Assembly: GCA_023460255.1 (NCBI GenBank)
Contig: JAEWQZ010000244.1
Span: 1 to 9,579 of the forward strand
Direction: 5' to 3'
From: Actinomycetes bacterium
GTDB taxonomy: Bacteria; Actinomycetota; Actinomycetes; Actinomycetales; Cellulomonadaceae
DNA length: 9,579 nucleotides
In this document: positions 7,108 to 9,579 of the stretch, piece by piece
Numbering within the stretch: position 1 is the first letter of the stretch
How the letters are laid out: each line of letters begins with the position of its first letter
Notes under the pieces: model-generated
What the model was told of the DNA's origin: nothing
The model's database searches: none
The model's input: the letters and a program-made list of their open reading frames with translations, nothing else
Position numbers and translations under genes: made by a program

Positions 7108-8409
7108 TCATGCGGCCGGCGCAATCCGGGCGAGGGTGGCGATCAGGCGGTCGGAGGCCTGGCCACCGCGTGGCTCGTAGACGTCTGCCAGGAGCTTCAT
7201 GACCAGCCGCATCAAGGCCGGTCGTGGGAGACCGTACCGCGTGCACAGGTGCATGATCGCGGGCTGCTCGATCAGCTTCACGAAGACCCGTCCGAGCGTG
7301 TAGTAGCCGCCCAGCTCGTCGGCCATCACGCGGGCGTACCCGGCGAGCGCGGCGTCCCGCGCGGCGGGGGTGCGGCGGGCGTGCGCCTGCACGACGACCT
7401 CCGCGGCGCGTCGGGCGGCCTGCATCGCGTACGCGATGCCCTCGCCGTTGAACGGGGAGACCATGCCGCCGGAGTCGCCGACGAGCAGCACCCCGCGCGA
7501 GTACAGCGGCTTGCGGTTGAACGCCATCGGCAGCGCGGCGCCGCGCACCGGCGCGAGGGGGGCGTCGGCGTCGAACTGCCAGTGCTCGGGCGCGTTCGCG
7601 ACCCACCGGGCGAGCATCGCCTTGTAGTCCACCTTGGTCGCCGACGCGGTGGAGCTGACGCTGCCGAGCCCGACGTTGGCGGTGCCGTCGCCGAGCGGGA
7701 AGATCCAGCCGTACCCCGGCAGGAGGTTCGAGCGTCCGGCGGGGCCGTCCCACAGCTCCAGGTGGGACTCCATCCACTCGTCGTCGTGCATCGGGGTGGC
7801 GAAGTAGGTCCGCACGGCCACGCCCATCGGCCGGCGCTGGTTCTTCTCGATGCCGAGGGCCAGGGCGAGCCGCGCCGAGACGCCGTCGGCCGCGATGACC
7901 ACCGGGGCCCGGTAGGTGACCTCGTCGCCCGCACGGCGGCCGTCGTCGTCCACGGGGCGGGCGGTGACGCCGACGACGCGGCCCGTCCGGTCGTGCACGA
8001 GGGGACCGGTGACGGCCGTGCGCTCGAGGATCTTCGCGCCCGCGGCGCGCGCGTGCGCGGCGAGGACGGCGTCGAAGTCGCGGCGCGGGCGGGCCAGGCC
8101 GAAGTCGGGGAACGAGTCGAGCTGGGGCCACGGGATCTCGAGGCGGTGGCCGCCGCCGTACACCCGCAGGCCCTTGTTGCGGATCCAGCCGTCCTCGGCC
8201 CGCAGCGGGACGCCCATCGCGACGAGCTCGCGGACGGCCCGCGGGGTGAGGCCGTCGCCGCAGACCTTGTCGCGGGGGAAGGCGCTCTTCTCGAGCACGA
8301 CGACGTCGAGCCCGGCGGTGGCGAGCCAGTACGCCGCGGAGGAGCCGGCGGGTCCCGCGCCGACCACGACGACGTCGGCGTCGTCGTGCCGCTCGACACT
8401 CGTCGCCAC
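7108..8409 (-). CDS. Geranylgeranyl-reductase-family FAD enzyme, probable menaquinone side-chain reductase (MenJ-like)
   Basis: FAD-dependent oxidoreductase that saturates isoprenoid double bonds. The 433-residue product starts with a Rossmann FAD motif, DVVVVGAGPAGSSAAYW at 12-28, with Glu40 ending the second strand (VLEK). KVCGDGLTP (48-56) is characteristic of the geranylgeranyl reductase superfamily, followed by GWIFPLGDGTANVGLG (234-249) and the second FAD motif GDSGGMVSPFNGEGIAYAM (311-329). No transmembrane segment is evident. I chose GTG 8409, which has GAGG 5 nt upstream. The frame stays open to 8727, but that stretch crosses GC-rich repeats and the Rex-like operator and gives low-complexity protein, so it is non-coding. 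GTG 8415 is an alternative. M. tuberculosis MenJ (Rv0561c), from this family, reduces one isoprene unit of menaquinone, and its gene lies near the menG homologue Rv0558. The menG and nuo neighbours here support the same role. Geranylgeranyl-lipid reduction remains possible. Confidence 0.88.
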   Translation of the reverse strand: MATSVERHDDADVVVVGAGPAGSSAAYWLATAGLDVVVLEKSAFPRDKVCGDGLTPRAVRELVAMGVPLRAEDGWIRNKGLRVYGGGHRLEIPWPQLDSFPDFGLARPRRDFDAVLAAHARAAGAKILERTAVTGPLVHDRTGRVVGVTARPVDDDGRRAGDEVTYRAPVVIAADGVSARLALALGIEKNQRRPMGVAVRTYFATPMHDDEWMESHLELWDGPAGRSNLLPGYGWIFPLGDGTANVGLGSVSSTASATKVDYKAMLARWVANAPEHWQFDADAPLAPVRGAALPMAFNRKPLYSRGVLLVGDSGGMVSPFNGEGIAYAMQAARRAAEVVVQAHARRTPAARDAALAGYARVMADELGGYYTLGRVFVKLIEQPAIMHLCTRYGLPRPALMRLVMKLLADVYEPRGGQASDRLIATLARIAPAA

Positions 8410-8414
8410 GCCCA

Positions 8415-8418
8415 CCTC
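8415..8418 (-). promoter_or_regulatory. Ribosome binding site supporting GTG 8409
   Basis: GAGG followed by TGGGC and then the GTG start of the reductase, a 5-nt spacing. No ATG lies in frame between the Rex-like operator and the FAD motif. The next upstream GTG candidates are 8415, with AAGGA about 11 nt upstream, and 8445, which falls inside the operator. Confidence 0.5.
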
Positions 8419-8429
8419 GCCGTCGGTCC

Positions 8430-8447
8430 TTGTGAAGCCCTTCACGA
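8430..8447. promoter_or_regulatory. Probable Rex (NADH/NAD+ sensor) operator
   Basis: The 18-bp site reads TTGTGAAGCCCTTCACGA. Against the recalled Rex consensus TTGTGAAnnnnTTCACAA it matches 13 of 14 fixed positions, and the core GTGAAG-CC-CTTCAC is a perfect inverted repeat. It lies 21 nt upstream of the reductase GTG start and just downstream of a candidate -10 element, a position where a bound repressor would block transcription. Rex releases DNA at high NADH. In Streptomyces coelicolor Rex sites are known for respiratory operons such as cydABCD and rex-hemACD, and the nuo operon is reported among its targets. Site match is seen; occupancy by Rex is inference. Confidence 0.75.
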
Positions 8448-8458
8448 ACGTCCGCGTC

Positions 8459-8464
8459 AGTCTA
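8459..8464 (-). promoter_or_regulatory. Candidate -10 element of the reductase-nuo operon
   Basis: TAGACT on the minus strand fits the actinobacterial TAnnnT -10 pattern and is one of very few AT-containing spots in this spacer. It would place transcription start near 8452, so the Rex-like site would cover about +5 to +22. No good -35 hexamer is seen at 16-19 nt spacing (CGTACC at 17 nt is weak). Confidence 0.4.
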
Positions 8465-8535
8465 TCCGCGGGTGAGGGGTGGGTACGCACGGCCGTCGAC
8501 GGCGGAGCGAACGTGGCAAAGGTCCGGCGCCAGGC

Positions 8536-8654
8536 CCGCCGACCCCAGGCCCGCACCTCCCCGGGCCCCGCGCCTCCCCGGGCCCCGCCGACGCACCGGC
8601 CCCCGCACCTGCCAAGGCCCGCCGACGCACCGGCCCCCGCGCCTCCCAAGGCCC
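8536..8654. repeat. 17-bp-period GC-rich tandem array (7 units)
   Basis: Seven consecutive 17-bp units start at 8536, 8553, 8570, 8587, 8604, 8621 and 8638. Units 8553 and 8570 differ at one base (GCACCTCCCCGGGCCCC versus GCGCCTCCCCGGGCCCC). The 34-bp pair 8587-8620 recurs at 8621-8654 with two differences, so a two-unit block appears to have duplicated. The + strand is strongly C-rich. There are no spacers, so it is not a CRISPR array. Origin by slippage or unequal exchange is inference. Confidence 0.8.
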
Positions 8655-8662
8655 CGCCTCCC

Positions 8663-8745
8663 CAGAGTGGAACGATCTGCGGGGTGGGAGCGTGACAGTG
8701 GAACGACATGCCAGCAGAACGTTCCACTCCGAGGGTTCCGCTCTG
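8663..8745. repeat. Nested inverted-repeat cluster of an AGTGGAACG motif downstream of menG
   Basis: Four copies: AGTGGAACG direct at 8666-8674 and 8697-8705, its exact reverse complement at 8720-8728, and a one-mismatch reverse copy at 8735-8743. They nest. An inner 9-bp stem pairs 8697-8705 with 8720-8728 around a 14-nt loop, and an outer 11-bp stem pairs 8663-8673 with 8735-8745 (CAGAGTGGAAC / GTTCCGCTCTG) with one G-T position. A competing 10-bp pairing is 8665-8674 with 8720-8729. It begins 17 nt after the menG stop. There is no U-run, so it is not a classic terminator. It could be a REP-like element, a 3'-end structure or a cluster of protein-binding half-sites. Confidence 0.7.
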
Positions 8746-8761
8746 GGCGGGGTCGCGCGCG

Positions 8762-9460
8762 TCACGCCGCGGGACGCCACCCGCGGTGCAGCGCGACGAT
8801 CCCGCCCGAGAGGTTGCGGTACGCGACGTCGTCCCAGCCGGCCGCGCGCATCAGCCGGCCGAGGCCCCGCTGGTCGGGCCAGGCGCGGATCGAGTCGGCC
8901 AGGTAGACGTAGGACTCGGGGTCGGACGACACCACCCGCGCGACCGCGGGCAGCGCCCGGACGAGGTACTCCGTGTAGAGGGTGCGGAACGGGAGCCACG
9001 TCGGGGTGGAGAACTCGCAGACGACGACCCGCCCCCCGGGCCGGGTCACCCGCCACAGCTCGGCGAGGGCGTCCTGCGTGTGCGCGACGTTGCGCAGGCC
9101 GAACGAGATGGTCACGGCGTCGAAGGAGGCGTCGGCGAAGGGCAGGCGCAGCGCGTCCCCCGCGACGAACGGCAGGTCCGGGCGGCGCGACTTGCCGGCC
9201 GCGAGCATGCCGAGCGAGAAGTCGCAGGGCACGACGCGCGCGCCCGCGTCGCGGAACGGGGCGCTGGACGTGCCGGTGCCGGCGGCGAGGTCGAGCACCG
9301 TCTCCCCCGGCTGCGGGTCGACGGCGGCGACGGTGCGCCTGCGCCAGAGGCGGTCCTGGCCGAGCGAGAGCACGTCGTTGGTCAGGTCGTAGCGGCGGGC
9401 GACGGCGTCGAACATCGCAGCGACCTCGTGCGGCTGCTTGTCGAGGGTGGCGCGGGGCAT
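8762..9460 (-). CDS. menG: Demethylmenaquinone methyltransferase (MenG/UbiE family)
   Basis: SAM-dependent C-methyltransferase that converts demethylmenaquinone to menaquinone, the last ring-forming step. The 232-residue product has family signature 1 around YDLTNDVLSLGQDRLWRR (24-41), SAM motif I VLDLAAGTGTSS (55-66), acidic Asp80, GDALRLPF (101-108), the UbiE/MenG hallmark FGLRNVAHTQDALAE (120-134) and GGIVALHRGW (219-228). Length is normal for actinobacteria (E. coli UbiE is 251). I chose ATG 9460, with AGGA 7 nt upstream, giving MPRATLDKQP, the usual actinobacterial N-terminus. ATG 9478 (six more residues) has a poor ribosome binding site. A ubiquinone role is unlikely because actinobacteria use menaquinone. 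It lies 352 bp upstream of the reductase gene in the same direction. Confidence 0.94.
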   Translation of the reverse strand: MPRATLDKQPHEVAAMFDAVARRYDLTNDVLSLGQDRLWRRRTVAAVDPQPGETVLDLAAGTGTSSAPFRDAGARVVPCDFSLGMLAAGKSRRPDLPFVAGDALRLPFADASFDAVTISFGLRNVAHTQDALAELWRVTRPGGRVVVCEFSTPTWLPFRTLYTEYLVRALPAVARVVSSDPESYVYLADSIRAWPDQRGLGRLMRAAGWDDVAYRNLSGGIVALHRGWRPAA

Positions 9461-9504
9461 GCCCCCATCCTGGGCCATCGGCGGACCGACCCGGATCCCC
9501 GCCC

Positions 9505-9551
9505 CTCACCCGCACACCCGCACACCCACACACCCACACACCCACACACCC
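9505..9551 (-). repeat. 8-bp tandem repeat upstream of menG with G-quadruplex potential
   Basis: About six units of CACACCCA/G in tandem on the + strand, the first degenerate (CTCACCCG). On the minus strand, the menG sense strand, this gives six GGG runs at 9549-9551, 9541-9543, 9533-9535, 9525-9527, 9517-9519 and 9509-9511, each separated by 5 nt (TGTGT, TGTGC or similar). That satisfies the usual G3+N1-7 quadruplex pattern. It ends about 45 nt before ATG 9460, in the leader or promoter of menG. The rest of the gap to the gene (9479-9504) shows no clear promoter. Confidence 0.75.
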
Positions 9552-9559
9552 TTGTGTGG
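9542..9559. repeat. Perfect short hairpin at the edge of the 8-bp repeat
   Basis: CCACACA, loop CCCT, TGTGTGG: 7-bp perfect stem. It uses the last unit of the 8-bp repeat as one arm, so it would compete with quadruplex folding that includes the outermost GGG run. It lies at the window edge, so its gene context is only half visible. Confidence 0.5.
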
Positions 9560-9579
9560 AGCGTTGTGCGGCGACACGC

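Larger units (their letters stand above)
8410..8761. other. 352-bp intergenic region between menG and the reductase gene
   Basis: No gene is supported here. From the menG side it holds a nested inverted-repeat cluster (8663-8745), a 17-bp-period GC-rich tandem array (8536-8654), a stretch at 8465-8535 with no recognised signal, the candidate -10 (8459-8464), the Rex-like operator (8430-8447) and the reductase ribosome binding site. The open minus-strand frame through it encodes Gly/Ala/Arg-rich low-complexity sequence and is judged spurious. It probably contains the promoter of the reductase-nuo unit and the 3' end of the menG transcript. Confidence 0.7.

Noticed and set aside
8536..8654. CRISPR array
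   Set aside because: Units are contiguous 17-mers without unique spacers and there are no cas genes.
8410..8727. N-terminal extension of the reductase reading frame to ATG 8727
   Set aside because: It would add 106 low-complexity residues, cross the tandem array, the inverted repeats and the Rex-like operator, and precede a normal FAD-motif N-terminus that has its own ribosome binding site.
8697..8728. Rho-independent terminator of menG
   Set aside because: The stem is plausible but has a 14-nt loop, only moderate GC and no following U-run.

Overview
This very GC-rich window comes from a high-GC actinobacterium. The NuoA-G sequence style (separate nuoC and nuoD, long Ala/Gly-rich tails, GTG/ATG starts, dense translational coupling) and the menG / geranylgeranyl-reductase-family / nuo gene order fit Actinomycetota. 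A Cellulomonas-like member of the Micrococcales is my best guess, made from memory of protein style and not from a search. All eight genes lie on the minus strand, so the window reads right to left.

Layout in transcription order: (1) 9460-8762, menG (ubiE family), demethylmenaquinone methyltransferase. It is preceded at the right edge by an 8-bp tandem repeat that puts six evenly spaced GGG runs on the menG sense strand. (2) 8761-8410, a 352-bp gene-free spacer. It holds nested inverted repeats of an AGTGGAACG-type motif, a 17-bp-period GC-rich tandem array, a candidate -10 element and a near-consensus Rex (NADH/NAD+ sensor) operator. (3) 8409-7108, an FAD-dependent geranylgeranyl-reductase-family enzyme, most likely a menaquinone side-chain reductase (MenJ-like). 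(4) 7022 down to position 1, nuoA-nuoB-nuoC-nuoD-nuoE-nuoF-nuoG of the type I NADH dehydrogenase (complex I). nuoG is cut by the window edge, and nuoH-N presumably follow outside.

Functional reading: MenG finishes the menaquinone ring, the reductase saturates part of its isoprenoid tail, and NDH-1 passes NADH electrons into that quinone pool. The Rex-like site in front of the reductase gene suggests that the reductase plus nuo block is one redox-controlled transcription unit. From nuoB to nuoG every junction overlaps by 1 or 4 nt.

The most notable points are the Rex operator, the loss of all four N7 iron-sulfur ligands in NuoG at exact spacing together with insertions around residues 212-280, and the repeat-dense flanks of menG. 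I see no novel defence, mobile or CRISPR system here. This is mainly a core respiratory locus with interesting non-coding structure.
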